Positions 10,423 through 21,431 are shown, numbered from the stretch's first letter. The stretch: 64,000 nucleotides of DNA from Schistocerca nitens (GCF_023898315.1 NC_064619.1:344482650-344546649), one strand, 5' to 3'. Program-made: numbers and translations. The notes: generated from the letters alone by a model not told the origin.

Positions 10423-12690
10423 TCAAGATATCGATGTTCTCATTTCCGCCTGGAAAACGGTTGTTGTTTGTTGTTGTGCTCTCCATGCTACTCTGTCCTG
10501 TGCAAGCTCCCAGTACTTACTGCAACCTACATCCTTCTGAATCTGCTTAGTGTATTCATCTCTTGGTCTCCCTCTACGATTGTTAGCCTCCACGCTGCCC
10601 TCCAATGCTAAATTTGTGATCTCTTGATGCCTCAGCACATGTCCTACCAACCGGTCCCTTCTTCTTGTCAAGTTGTGCCACAAATTCCTCTTCTCCCCAA
10701 TTCTATTCAACACCTCATTAGTTATGTGATCTACCCATCTAATCGTCAGCATTGTTCTGTAGCACCACATTTCGAAAGCTTCTATTCTCATCTTGTCCAA
10801 ACAATTTATCGTCCACGTTTCACTCCATACAAATACTTTCAGAAACGACTTCCTGACATTTAAACCTATACTCGATGTTATCAAATTTCTCTTCTTCAGA
10901 AACGCTTACCTTGCCATTGCCAGTCTATATTTTATATACTGTATACTTAGACCATCATCAGTTATTTTGCTCCACAAATAGCAAAACTTCTTTACTACTT
11001 TAAGTGTCTCATTTCCTAATCTAATTACCTCAGCATCACCCGACTTAATTCGACTACATTCCATTATTATCGTTTTGCTTTTGTTGATGTTCATCTTATA
11101 TCCTCCTTTCAAGACACTATCCGTTCCGTTCAGCTGCTCTTCCAAGTCCTTTGCTGTCTCTGACAGAATTACAATGTCATCGGCGAACCTCAAAGTTTTT
11201 ATTTCGGCTCCATGGATGTTAATACCTACTCCGAATTTTTCTTTTGTTTCCTTTACTGCTTGCTCAATGTACAGATTGAATAACATCGTGGAGAGGCTAC
11301 AACCGTGTCTCACTCCCTTCCCAACCACTGCTTCCCTTTCATGCCCCTCGACTCCTAACTGCCATCTGCTTTCTGTACAAATTGTAAATAGTCTTTCGCT
11401 CCCTGTATTTTACCCCTGCCACCTTCAGAATTTGAAAGAGAGTATTCCAGTCAACACTGTCAAAAGCTTTCTCTAGGTCTACAAATGCTAGAAACGTAGG
11501 TTTGCCTTTCCTTAATCTTTCTTCTAAGATAAGTCGTAAGGTCACTATTGCCTCACGTGTTCCAACATTTCTACGGAATCCAAACTGATCTTCCCCGAGG
11601 TCAGCTTCTACCAGTTTTTCCATTCGCCTATAAAGAATTCGCTTTAGTATTTTGCAGATGTGACTTATTAAATTGATAGTTCGGTAATTTTCACATTTGT
11701 CAACACCTTTCTTTGGGATTGGAATTATTATATTCTTCTTGAAGTCTGAGGGTATTTCGCCTGTCTCATACATCTTGCTCACCAGAAGGTAGAGTTTTGT
11801 CAGGACTGGCTCTCCCAAGGCTGTCAGTAGTTCTAATGGAATGTTGTCTGCTCCCGTGGACTTGTTTCGACTCAGGTCTTTCAGTGCTCTGTCAAACTCT
11901 TCACACAGTATCGTATCTCCCATGGCACCTTCATCTACATCCTCTTCCATTTCCATAATATTGTCCTCAAGTACATCGCCCTTGTATAGACCCTCTATAT
12001 ATTCCTTCCACCTTTCTGCTTTCCCTTCTTTGCTTAGAACAGGGTTTCCATCTGAGCTCTTGATATTCATACAAGTGGCTCTTTTCTCCAAAGGTCTCTT
12101 TAATTTTCCTGTAGACAGCATCTTTCTTACCCCTAGTGAGATAAGCCTCTACATTCTTACATTTGTCCTCTAGCCATCCCTGCGTAGCCATTTTGCACTT
12201 CCTGTCGATCTCATTTTTGAGACGTTTGTATTCCATTTTGGCTGCTTCATTTACTGCATTTTTATATTTTCTCCTTTCATCAATTAAATTCAATATTTCT
12301 TCTGTTACCCAAGGATTTCTACTAGCCCTCGTCTTTTTACCTACTTGATCCTCAGCTGCCTTCACTACTTCATCCCTCAAAGCTACCCATTCTTCTTCTA
12401 CTGTATTTCTTTCCCCCATTCCTGTCAATTGTTCCTTTATGCTCTCCCTGAAACTCTGTACAACCTCTGGTTTAGTCAGTTTATCCAGGTCCCATGTCCT
12501 TAAATTGCCACCTTTTTGCAGTTTCTTCAGTTTTAATCTACAGCTCATAACCAATAGATGGTGGTCAGAGTCCACATCCGCCCCTGGAAATGTCTTATAA
12601 TTTAAAACCTGGTTCCTAAATCTGTCTTACCATTATATAATCCATCTGATACTTTCTAGTATCTCCAGGATTTTTCCATGTATACAACCA
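10423..12690 (-). pseudogene. Endonuclease-reverse transcriptase relic of the LINE
   Basis: In minus-strand order: the end of an apurinic-type endonuclease ('QMDYIMV', then 'VDSDHHLLV' at about 12560), a linker (11967-12575), the reverse transcriptase with 'NKSTGADNIPLELL', 'NYRTINLISHICKI', 'EDQFGFRRN' and 'AFVDLEKAFDSV' (11339-12121), the catalytic 'RFADDIVIL' (about 11175-11205), the 'MNINKSKT' and 'KKFCYLWSKI' segments, and a C-terminal domain with 'RRDRLVGHVLRHQ' and 'GRPRDEY' (10423-10884). It is split into at least four frames by stops and frameshifts; the RT catalytic YADD-type box itself reads FADD. The motif set fits RTE-like LINEs. The open frame in the last piece runs a little past the LINE's 3' end into the foldback arm. 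It is not translatable as one protein. Confidence 0.85.
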
Positions 12691-12700
12691 TAAAAAGTAC
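10461..12700 (-). mobile_element. 5'-truncated RTE-like LINE
   Basis: A non-LTR retrotransposon on the minus strand, with its 3' end at the low coordinate, where the minus strand finishes in a CAA-rich tail ('caacaacaaacaacaacc'). Coding similarity starts within the endonuclease domain near 12690, so the 5' part is missing, as expected from incomplete reverse transcription. It interrupts the foldback element. I could not identify its target duplication, so the boundaries, above all the 5' one, are approximate. Confidence 0.8.
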
Positions 12701-13382
12701 TTATTTACTCGTTAGTAAGTACGATGTTTCGTTTGTTAGCTAGCTAGTCAGATGATTTGTTTGATAATTAAAAGTTGTGTGGCCTCATGACCATGAAAGA
12801 AAGAAAACTTATCCGAATCTGCTGAAAAAATTAATATAGTATTTGGGTCCCCACCCTATCGGGAGAAAGCGAGAGTTTTAATTTTAGCGAATCAAAATTT
12901 TTTAGTTATCCGTATCAATTGTCCACGCAGAAATGAGATCATGGATTTTCTCGAATTACACCGCCAACTACCAGGAATTAAAACAAATGTGTAAGACAAA
13001 ATGTACGTAGTTTTTTTATGTGGAATCTGATTATGCAATTAAAAATGGGGTCTCCATTAAGATTGTCTCCCGCTCCACCCCCAGGGGGCTGGGGTGGGGG
13101 TGGCGGACTAATTTTAGCACCAGCAGATGTCCCCCTCGAAAATAATCAACTTTGGATTCTACACATTTTTTGTGTGTAATTTATTTTTCGAGTTATTCTG
13201 GTTTGTCAACTTAAAATTTACACCCTGTATAACAAGACATCGAGGGGTCAGTTGGTAGGCACATAAGTAACAGACACCATAAGTGACAGTGCATATTGTG
13301 TACGTAAGACATGACTGATAATGTCACGCGGAAAACAGTTGTAATGTGATGAAAAAGAAAAAAAATTGGTGCTTAGAAGAAA

Positions 13383-14295
13383 ATGGGACCCTCTAATAGT
13401 GAAATCGACAAGAAGTTGAACCGTTCAAGTACAGTGATTTATAATTTTGTTAGATTGGGGGTACGATATGGACAGAACGCAAAATATTGGAAAAGTAGAA
13501 AACTGTTTGATGTAACGAAACGTTTACTTTTGCGCAAAGCAATAGACACAAGCAGTTGTTCTTCTCAACTTGTTGTTGATTTGCAGTTGCCAGTAACTGC
13601 CAGACGTGTATGAGAAATTTTGTCAATTGGAAACATTTTGCAGTCAAGATATGAGTGAAAAAATCGGCGCTAACTTTCAAACATAAACAGAATAGATCGT
13701 TATTTTCTGAAAAACGGATGTCATGGTCTTGAGAATGGGATAAAATGATCTTCAGTGACGAGAAAAAGATTAATTTAGTAGTCCGGATGGATATCAATAT
13801 GACTGGCATGATCTGAGAATAGAGCAGCAGGTACGAATGAGAAGAAATTTTGGTGATGAAACTAATATGATAAAGGTAAGTCAGCATTGCTTGGGTGAAT
13901 ATTAGAATGAACTCTAATATGTGCACTGAGATAACAGAGACAGAAAGGTTTGCATGTATGAAGATCTAGGGGACGAAAGTATAATGTTTCACCAAGCTAA
14001 TCCTTCAGTTCATGTTCCTGCTACAAAAACAAGTGGTTTCAAGGAAAAAATATCGATGTCTTGCCCTGGTATGCACGAAGCCTGGATTTGAACCGCATGT
14101 AAAATCTTTGGGGACCACTGGCAAGTTGTATTTATCGCATCAAAAGGCAATTGGAAGCCGTATGTGAGCTGAAAAGAGCGATACCAGAAGAATGGGTGAC
14201 AATTTCACTGCAAGAACTACAGACCCTAACAAAATCAATGCCGATGAGAATTTCTGAGGTAATTAGGGAGAATGGAGGTTGGTCAAAGTACTAAC
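13383..14295 (+). pseudogene. Tc3-like (DD34E-type) transposase relic
   Basis: The N-terminal part reads 'SNSEIDKKLNRSSTVIYNFV' (helix-turn-helix, 13392-13451), followed by 'SSSQLVVDLQLPVTARRV' (13552-13610), then in another frame 'FSDEKKIN' (first catalytic Asp, about 13751-13775), a 'DGYQYDWHDL' segment (about 13788-13820) and a late part with 'WYARSLDLNRM' and 'NLWGPLA' (about 14070-14130). The end resembles the family terminus 'MRISEVIRENGG'. Stops and frame changes are frequent and much of the region around the second aspartate is degraded. The order and spacing fit Tc3-like elements. I did not find matching inverted repeats, so full element limits are not claimed. Confidence 0.75.
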
Positions 14296-14813
14296 AATGT
14301 AATAACGCAACAGGACAGTGAGTGTCTTTAAACCAATTTCCATCCAGAAAATGCAAACACCTTATTTCGTTATTCATGTTTTGAAAGAGACTATTTAGTT
14401 CTTTATAATTGTTTACGTTTTATATGTACCTACCAGGTCCATAATAAATTCGATAAGTGTATGCTTCAGACATTGTACAGGGTGATTATAATTAAAGTTA
14501 AACTCTGAAACCGCTGTAGAAATAACACCACTGGTCAGAATGACGTCAAATTGTAACGGAATATTATCGTAGAAGGGGGAAAACGTGTAGCAATAGAAAA
14601 ATAAATAGTTAAAAAAATGTAGCAACAGATGGCGCTGTAAGCATCATAATGTAATAATGGTAGACAACAAATGAATCATACAACAATGCCTAAGGTGTAC
14701 GTTTGACGTTGAACAAACGTTACTACTCAGTGTAGATGGGTGTACAGGTGTGATACCGTTATTTACGTAGGCCCATTCACCACAGCAAGGTCATATCACA
14801 TCGGGTGTGAAAA

Positions 14814-14960
14814 ATCGGTTTTTAATTGTCCTGAGGCCAAAAACCACATGAAAAGCATCACTCACATCGGTTTTTGATTAACCTGAGACCAAAAACCGCA
14901 TACAAAGCATCACATCGATTTTTAATTGTGCTGAGGCCAAAAATCGCATAAAAAGCATTA
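14814..14960 (+). repeat. Three tandem units of about 50 bp
   Basis: Units start at 14814, 14866 and 14914. Each begins 'atcg(g/a)tttttaattg..ctgag(g/a)ccaaaaa', with spacing of 52 and 48 bp and a few substitutions. The array lies in the untranslated part of the decayed transposon. The units are too diverged and too few for a CRISPR array. Confidence 0.85.
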
Positions 14961-15090
14961 GCCAAAATCAGATCGGATTATTAATTTCCGTGTCTCTGGC
15001 ACAAAATATGTTCAATATGCTGTCCACCGTCTTCTGCAATAAGTTGAAATCGAGAAACAGCATGTTCCACAACTGATCGAAGTGTTTCCG

Positions 15091-15288
15091 CCGGCCGAAG
15101 TGGCCGTGCGGTTAAAGGCGCTGCAGTCTGGAACCGCAAGACCGCTACGGTCGCAGGTTCGAATCCTGCCTCGGGCATGGATGTTTGTGATGCCCTTAGG
15201 TTAGTTAGGTTTAACTAGTTCTAAGTTCTAGGGGACTAATGACCTCAGCAGTTGTCCCATAGTGCTCAGAGCCATTTGAACCATTTTT
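15091..15288 (+). mobile_element. tRNA-headed SINE, head type A, 'gcaagaccg' subfamily
   Basis: The full head 'ccggccgaagtggccgtgcg' is followed by B box 'caggttcgaatcctgcctcg' and the shared tail. A perfect 12-bp target duplication, gaagtgtttccg, lies at 15079-15090 and 15289-15300. It shares diagnostic changes with the copies at 25871 and 38894 ('gcggttaaaggcgctgcag', 'gcaagaccg', 'atgtttgtgatg', 'ggggactaatgacc'). Confidence 0.95.
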
Positions 15289-15860
15289 GAAGTGTTTCCG
15301 GGATCACGTTCAGAATGTGTTACGCAATGCTGAGTTCCTGTCTCACTCAGACATTTATTTAATCCTTTCATTTTTTATTATTTATTCATTACCAATCATA
15401 TGGTCAAATAACCATAGCCCAAAAAATGAGGAATCGACCGCGTAAGATGTGTCTGCAACAGTTTCTGAGGGCAAAGCCAGACTTTCGTGAAGTTATACGT
15501 CTCGCTGTACAGGAATAAGATGACGTCTACGACACTGAAACCTCCTGCTGTTGCAATCGTGATGCAAACCCTACTAGTTGCTCCCGTTAATGAAGTGGTC
15601 CAACAAAACTCTCGATTAGCACCAAGTGGTCACCACAGCGGTGGTGGCAAGCGGTCGTCGTATCTGAAACTGATCCAAGGGGAACTCTGTATGGCAACGC
15701 GGGAGCCGTTGACAGCACGTGCTGCAGACAGCTGCAAATCATTGCTCGCGTCATCACCGACGATTATGTGGCTTGGAATTCATCCACACTTCACAGAAGC
15801 TGTCCTGCGAAGTTGGGAAGGTAGAAGACGAGGTACTGGCGGAATTAAATCATGAGTTGT

Positions 15861-16092
15861 GCTTGGGTAGCTCAGTTGGTAGTTCACTTGCCTGCAAAAG
15901 GCAAACTGGGTGTTCTGTGCTGTCCTTAGGTTAGTTAGGTTTAAGTAGTTCTAAGTTCTAGGGGACCGATGACCATAGATGTTAAGTCCCATAGTGCTCA
16001 GAGCCATTTGAACCATTTTTTTGCAAAAGGCAAAGGTCCCGAGTTCGAGTCTCGGTCCGGCTCACAGTTTTAATCTGCCAGGAAGTTTCATC
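15861..16092 (+). mobile_element. tRNA-headed SINE of another family, split by a SINE
   Basis: The head 'gcttgggtagctcagttggt' (A-box-like) and 'gagttcgagtctcggtccgg' (B-box-like) are clearly tRNA-derived, and the segment continues with 'cacagttttaatctgccagg'. The head is interrupted between its two promoter boxes by a truncated SINE with a 13-bp target duplication. The 3' end is uncertain because the sequence runs straight into a LINE relic. Confidence 0.8.
15906..16021 (+). mobile_element. 5'-truncated SINE, head type B tail
   Basis: Only the 3' part, from 'ctgggtgttctgtgctgtcc' to 'ttgaaccattttttt', is present. A perfect 13-bp duplication, tgcaaaaggcaaa, flanks it at 15893-15905 and 16022-16034, splitting the surrounding tRNA-like SINE head between its A and B boxes. 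Confidence 0.93.
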
Positions 16093-16523
16093 CTTGATAT
16101 CGATTTGTTGTAGAATCTTAGAACGTGTTCTGAGCTCAAATATAATGAGGTCCCTTGAACAGAATGACTTCCACCACGTCAACCAGCATGGATTCCGTGA
16201 ACATCGATTATGTGAAACTCATCTCGAACTTTACTCACATTTCATACTGAAAGCTTTGGATCAAGGCAGTCTGGTAGATAGAGCATTCCTCGGTTTCAGA
16301 AAAGCATCTGACTCAGCACCACAAGTACACCTGTCATCAAAAGTACGACAATGTCTGATATCAAGCGAAAGTTTCATTGGATTGAATTTTTTTTTGATAG
16401 GGAGGGCTCCGCAAGTTATCTTGGATGGATAGTCATCGACAGATTTGGAAGTAACTTCGGGAGTTCCCGACGGAAATGTGTTGAGACCCTTGCTGTTCGT
16501 ATTGTATATTAATGATCTTGTGG

Positions 16524-16720
16524 GTGGAAATGGAAATGCCGAGTGGCTAGGGCCTCCCGTCGGGTAGACCGTTCGCCTGGTGCAAGTCTTTCGAGTTGAC
16601 GCCAATTCGGCGACTTGCGTGTCGATGGGGATGAAACGATGATGATACGGCCGGGAATCGAACCCGGGCCGTTAGGTATGACATTCCGTCACGCTGACCA
16701 CTCAGCTACCATGAGCGGAC
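16524..16720 (-). mobile_element. tRNA-headed SINE, 'caagtcgccga' tail family
   Basis: On the minus strand a tRNA-like head with B box 'cccgggttcgattcccggcc' is followed by 'atcatcatcgtttcatcccc', 'aagtcgccgaattggcgtca' and 'tagccactcggcatttcc'. A 9-bp target duplication with one mismatch (atcttgtgg at 16515-16523, atcttgcgg at 16721-16729) flanks it, inside the LINE relic. Confidence 0.88.
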
Positions 16721-16750
16721 ATCTTGCGGATGATATTAATAGGAAACTCA

Positions 16751-16967
16751 AAAAAATGGTTCAAATGGCTCTGAGCACTACGGGGCTTAACATCTACGGT
16801 CATCAGTCCCATAGAACTTAGAACGACTTAAACCTAACCAACCTAAGGACAGCACAGAACACCCAGTCATCACGAGGCAGAGAAAATCCCTGACCCCGCC
16901 GGGAATCGAACCCGGAAATCCGGGCGCGGGAAGTGAGAACGCAACCGAATGACCACTAGCGGCGGAC
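16751..16967 (-). mobile_element. tRNA-headed SINE, head type B
   Basis: On the minus strand the B-type head ('ccgggttcgattcccggcgg', 'agggattttctctgcctcg') joins the shared tail ending 'gccatttgaaccattttttt'. A perfect 13-bp duplication, aataggaaactca, lies at 16738-16750 and 16968-16980. Confidence 0.95.
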
Positions 16968-17357
16968 AATAGGAAACTCAATTGATTTGCAAATAATACA
17001 CTTACCTATAATGACGTAATGTCAGAAAGAAACTGCATAAGTATTCAATCAGATCTTGATAAGGCTTCAAAGTGGTGCAAATATTAGCAACTTGCTTTAA
17101 ATGTTCAGAAGTGTAAAACCATGCACTTCACAAAATGAAAAACCTAGCATCCTGTGACAGTGATAAAAATGAGTCACAGTTGTTGAACACATACCTATAC
17201 GAGCTTCTAACACTTTGCAGGAATATGAAATGGAATGACCACATAGACTCAGTCATCGGTAAAACTGGTGGGAGGTTTCGGTTTATTGGTGGAATACTGG
17301 GGAAATGCAATCAGTGTACAAAGGAGATGGCTTACATAACATTCCTGCGATCCATTT

Positions 17358-17423
17358 TATAAAATTGCTCAAGTATGTTCTATAAAATTGCTCAAGTATG
17401 TTCTATAAAATTGCTCAAGTATG
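17358..17423 (+). repeat. Three tandem 23-bp units in the LINE relic
   Basis: The unit 'tataaaattgctcaagtatg' plus 'ttc' starts at 17358, 17381 and 17404. The copies are identical, so this is a recent local duplication within decayed LINE coding sequence. Confidence 0.9.
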
Positions 17424-17845
17424 TGTGACTGATACCAAATAACACCAACAGGGGATGTTGAACATAAACATAGAAAGGCAGCACAAATGGTCACGGGCTT
17501 GTTTGACCCTTGGGAGAACATCACAGAATTGCTGAGGAAAGTACTGTAAATCGACAGGCTCTTGAAGGCATTCGTAAAGTATCCCGAAAAAGCCTGTCTG
17601 CGACGATTCAGGAACCGGCTTCAGATGATGACTACGTATTTTCTACATCCCATACGTATCGTTCCCATAGGGGTCATGAGGATTAGAACAGATTAACTAC
17701 AGCACGTATGGACGCATATAAGCAATCATTCTTCCCGCGCTCCATACATAAATGGAACGGGAAATTTCCTAATAATTGGTACAATGGGACGTACCCTTTG
17801 CCATTTACTTCACAGTGATTTGCAGAGAATAGATATAGACGTAAT

Positions 17846-18655
17846 CTGTTTAGAGAGCTCCTGTTGTTTTAAAGTGTACAGTTCTATAATAACGATTTCA
17901 GTTAGAATGTGCAGCTACGATACCAGTACCTTCGATCCTCAGGAAACAGTAAATCATTCTACGAGCAGAATAAAAATTTTCGTGGAACAAAATACAACGA
18001 GCGCACCCGCCGCCACGCACGAGCGCCTCGGCTGGCGGACACGCTCCACTTGCGGCGACCGCTTATCTGCACATGCGCGGGCGCCAGTGTCGGCGCATCC
18101 ATGATTTACTGCCCGCACCTGTAATCACGGCCTTACGCGCTCCGGACGGCGATCCCATTTCGTTGGTTTCCTTTTGCTCCAGAGCTCTCTGGCTGAACTC
18201 CCGAGGGCAGTAGCCTAGCTGAGAGCTACAGGAACGTTGCCCACGTCACTGCTCTCAGGCTACATATGCCAGCTCCTGCTGCCTAGGGAGCACTGACCTA
18301 CAGTCCGTAGCCTTTATCTCCTACTTACCTTCAATGGCTTCATTGTCGATTACCGCTGATGTTGTTTGTAAACAAACACACAGTTACAATGAGCTCTACT
18401 TACTGGTAAAGTACAGTACTCTAATACATTGCAGCACTTCAGTGTAACGTAAAGCACAACATCCAGGCAATTGCTACAAATGATCGGTTCCGTATTTTCA
18501 CGATACACGCAGAAGGCTTGTCAAGCGGGGGCGTTGCTCATCATATGAACCGGAGCAAAAGTAATGTGGTGCGCTGATGTAATCCGTTGCAATAGAGAAA
18601 TATTACTGATGTCTTAAGACCGCACAGACTTCGACGGGTGTACAGGATAATCGAT
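17846..18655. other. Non-coding; short CpG-rich patch at about 18000-18130
   Basis: A patch rich in CpG ('cacccgccgccacgcacgag', 'gcgcgggcgccagtgtcggc') stands out from AT-rich surroundings. No coding domain is recognisable. It could be promoter-like DNA or part of an unrecognised repeat. Confidence 0.4.
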
Positions 18656-18659
18656 ATCT

Positions 18660-19400
18660 ACGACTTTTGAGTCAAAGGAACCATGGGGTGAGTGCTCTAG
18701 AACTGAATTTGGCTTTCGAATGGGTTACAGGACGTTATGTGTCCGCATCACACTGTTAGTACATCTAACCGCTTAATGCGAATCATCGTTCCCGACGATC
18801 ATGGCCAGCACCAAGTCGTCCACCACAACATTAAGGACTCCGTTCCGGATGGGCAGAGATGGTGCAGAATGATGCCCCAGGACTGGTGTCGAGTGTTGTT
18901 TACAGACGAAACACGGTTCTGTTTGTATCCTAATAATCGCAGACAGTGTCTGGAGACAACCCAGTCATATTAAACGCCTCCAACAGGGTGCCCTACAGTT
19001 GGAACAAGGCAGTGGTGGAGTATTTATATGGGGCTTCCCGTGGTTGTTGATCGCTATCTCAGCTCTACGGTACAGAGACGAGATTCTACAACCAACAGTG
19101 GAACCCTATCACGAACGTTCGAATTTCATCTTGATGGATGATAACTCGGGTGCTCTTTACGCTGTCCTCGTGAACACATTCCTTCAGAATGCTAGGATCA
19201 CCAGAGTGGAGTGCCCTGCTTACTCCTCGACATGAATCCAATCGAACATGTGTGTGATAGATTTTTTGTTCGTCGACAACGACCGCTTACTCTGCGCGAC
19301 TTATACAGAATTGGGCCAGAGATGGCTTGATCTCATCTGTAGTAAGCCCCGAAGGATTTAAGCCTGTGTCCGAGCAAGGGAGCGTTTCATCGCTTACTGA
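18660..19400 (+). pseudogene. Tc1-like transposase relic
   Basis: The catalytic half is recognisable: 'QDWCRVLFTDETRFCLYPNN' (first Asp, about 18879-18938), 'GGVFIWGFPW' (19014-19043), 'FILMDDNSGALYA' (second Asp region, about 19122-19160), and 'MNPIEHVCDRFF' after a stop (the Glu, about 19232-19265). The N-terminal DNA-binding half is weak. Frames change at least twice. The order and spacing fit Tc1-like DD-E enzymes. Inverted repeats were not identified. Confidence 0.75.
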
Positions 19401-20300
19401 ATTTGTTCAGTAGTGCAGTGAAAAGCCGCGCCATGGGAAACAAACAATTTTTTTCACACATTGCAAATGAATGTATACGAAATCTTAATAGTCAGATTTT
19501 ATTAAATTTTATTTTCTGTGCCAAGAATTTGGAAATAAAAGGGTGATGTAAAACTTTCGTTGATTTGTGTAGTTTCATATTCTGCAGACATACGTGATCT
19601 GGGATATTGCTAAGCGACTATCCCAGAACTCCGATCCCTGTCTTAACAGCTTCCAGGGGCAACAAAAATATGATTTTCAATTCTTGAAAATTATTAACCG
19701 AAATAAAAAAAATTTAAAACAGTCCTAAGCTATTCATTAAGAAACATACTATCTTAAAAGTTAAATGCAGTGAATGAAGTATTACCAGTTGTGTGTTTAT
19801 TTTGTGGTACTGTAACTGATGGCTCTCAAATACCCGTACTTCATTCATCCAGTATTTGAGAATGAGAGCACTTACCGACTTCCAGCAAACTTCACACACA
19901 ATTTCAAACATTCATTAAACTAATTCTCGCTGACACTCCTCAACTTCCTCTTCCCCGTCCCCCATGACGAAAGGAAGAAAGTTTATCGTCCACTATTTTC
20001 GTTGTTCATGCAGTGAAACTTCAGCATCAGCTGTAACGTTTTAATTTATTACTTATTTAGTGCTGATTCTATTTCCAACATAGTCTGCAAGCAGTGTCCA
20101 CATATACTACTCATTGCAACTGCAAAATTACATCATTCTGCATAATTCAAGTGATATAAGTCATAGACATTTAGATCCATGAAAAACTAGCAGCTAATTG
20201 AAATGGCAGTCAGTAAAATTTCAACATTAGGCACTACGTTTTAATTTGTTATTTATTTACTACTTTCTTCATTAGCAACATATTTTTAGGGCACTATATA
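19401..20300. other. AT-rich non-coding stretch
   Basis: Two short look-alike segments ('cgttttaatttattacttat' near 20036 and 'cgttttaatttgttatttat' near 20238) suggest an old local duplication. No gene or terminal repeat was identified. Confidence 0.4.
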
Positions 20301-21429
20301 CACTACAGCGCCAAAGAAACTGCTATAGGTGTGCGTATTCAAATACAGAGATATGTAAACGGGCAGAATAAGGCGGCGCTGCGGTCGGCAACGCCTATAT
20401 AAGACAAAAAGTGTCTGGCGCAGTTGTTAGATCGGTTACTGCTGCTACTATGGCACGTTAGCAAGATTATCCGCCGCAGAGTGAAAATCTCATTCAAGAT
20501 TTAAGTGAGTTTGAACGTGGTCTTATAGTCGGGGCACGAGCAATGGGAAACAGCATCTCCGAGGTAGCTATGAAGTGGGGATTTTCCCGTACGACTATTT
20601 CACGAGTTTACCGTGAATATCAGGAATCCGGTACAACATCAGATCTCCGACATCGCTGCTGCCGGAAAAAGATCCTGCAAGAACGGGACCAACGACGACT
20701 GGAGAGAATCATTCAATGTGACAGAAGTGCAACCCTTCCTCGAATTGGTGCAGATTTCAATGCTGGGCCATCAACAAGTGTCAGCGTGCAAACCATTCAA
20801 CGAAGCATCATCGATATGGGCTTTCGGAGGCGAAGGCGCTCTTGTGTACCCTTGATGACCGCACGACACAAAGCTTTACGCCTCTCCTGGGCCCGTTAAC
20901 ACCGACATTTGGCTGTCCATAACTGGAAACATGCCTCGTCGGACGAGTTTCGTTTCAAATTGTATAGAGTGGATCGATGTGTACGCGTATGGAAGCAACC
21001 TCGTGAATCCATTGACCCTGTATGTCATCAAGGGACTGTTCAAGCTGATGGAGGCTCTGTAATGGGGTGGGGCCTGTGCAGTTAAAGTGATGTGTGGCCC
21101 CTGGTATGTCTAGATACGACTGTGGCAGGTGACACGTCTGATCAATTGCATTCATTCATGTCTATTTGTGCTTTCCTACAGCCTTGGGCAATTCCAGTAG
21201 GACAGTGCGACACCCAACACGTCAAGAATTGTTACAGAGTGGCTACAGGAACACCCTTGTATTATCAGGGATTTGTGGACAGCCCTGTAGGATTCATGGT
21301 GTCAGTTCCATCCAGCAGTATTTCGACATTAGTCCAGTCGATGCCACGTCTTGTTGCAGCACTTCTGCGTGCTCCGGGGGGCCCTACATGATATTAGACA
21401 GAGGTTCCAGTTTCTTTGGCTCTTCAGTG
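20301..21429 (+). mobile_element. Tc1-like DNA transposon with internal deletion
   Basis: The ends are inverted repeats of about 24 bp: left 'cactacagcgccaaagaaac', right 'gtttctttggctcttcagtg'. TA lies on both sides (20299-20300, 21430-21431). The 1129-bp length is short for an autonomous Tc1-like element, which fits the loss of part of the transposase gene. Confidence 0.9.
20435..21390 (+). pseudogene. Tc1-like transposase, internally deleted
   Basis: The N-terminal DNA-binding part is well preserved at 20543-20899: 'SEVAMKWGFSRTTISRVYRE', 'TTSDLRHRC', 'RRLERIIQCDRSAT' and 'VSVQTIQRSIIDMGF'. A stop follows at about 20897. The first catalytic Asp is visible in 'SSDEFRFKLYRVDRCVRVW' (about 20938-20995) and the 'GGSVMGWG' strand follows (about 21050-21075). 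Between the 'EWLQEH'-like segment (about 21236-21256) and 'SMPRLVAALLRA' (about 21337-21372), the region that should hold the Glu motif is missing or scrambled. It cannot be active. Confidence 0.85.
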
Positions 21430-21431
21430 TA

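Larger units (their letters stand above)
10161..13229. mobile_element. Foldback element with ~300-bp inverted arms
   Basis: The left arm (10161-10460) and right arm (about 12911-13229) are imperfect reverse complements over some 300 bp. Shared blocks include 'acatctgctggtgc', 'ccccctgggggtggagcggg' and 'ggtagttggcg'. The outer ends read 'tacaggctgttaatttt' and 'aaaatttacaccctgta', each next to TA (10159-10160, 13230-13231). An RTE-like LINE lies between the arms. Without it, the arms plus about 200 bp of centre would make a foldback unit of roughly 0.8 kb with no coding capacity. The TA duplication suggests a Tc1/mariner-type enzyme could mobilise it, but that is inference. Confidence 0.82.
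14475..15490 (-). mobile_element. Decayed DNA transposon end with transposase tail
   Basis: The left edge begins 'tacagggtgattataattaa', typical of a transposon terminus. The matching right end was not found. On the minus strand the segment 14981-15080, continuing after a SINE at about 15301-15340, reads 'VVEHAVSRFQLIAEDGGQ' then 'HIEHIL', like the last residues of IS630/Tc1/mariner-type transposases. Everything else is too decayed to classify. A three-unit tandem array lies between the coding relic and the left end. Confidence 0.5.
16091..17845 (+). pseudogene. CR1/jockey-like LINE reverse transcriptase relic
   Basis: On the plus strand the relic reads 'ISICCRILERVLSSNIM' and 'HGFREHRLCETHLEL' (finger region), 'FRKASDSAPQVHLSSKVRQC' (in the place of the first catalytic segment), then after frame changes 'LFVLYINDLV' (about 16489-16522). 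Further segments follow two SINE insertions: 'LQSDLDKASKWC' and 'LALNVQKCKTMHFT' (17045-17137), a 'GGILGKCNQCTKE' segment (17290-17330), and a C-terminal tail ending near 17845 ('ARMDAYKQSFFPRSIHKWN' at about 17703-17757). The order matches CR1/jockey-type LINEs. The FADD box is largely lost (a degenerate 'LADDI' sits near 16723) and many stops are present. Two SINEs at 16524 and 16751 interrupt it. Confidence 0.75.

Noticed and set aside
14814-14960. A CRISPR-like array
   Set aside because: Only three diverged units without distinct spacers, in a eukaryotic transposon context.
15861-16065. A host tRNA gene
   Set aside because: The tRNA-like boxes belong to a SINE head: no cloverleaf with matching acceptor stem can be drawn across the insertion, and the sequence continues into a SINE-type body.
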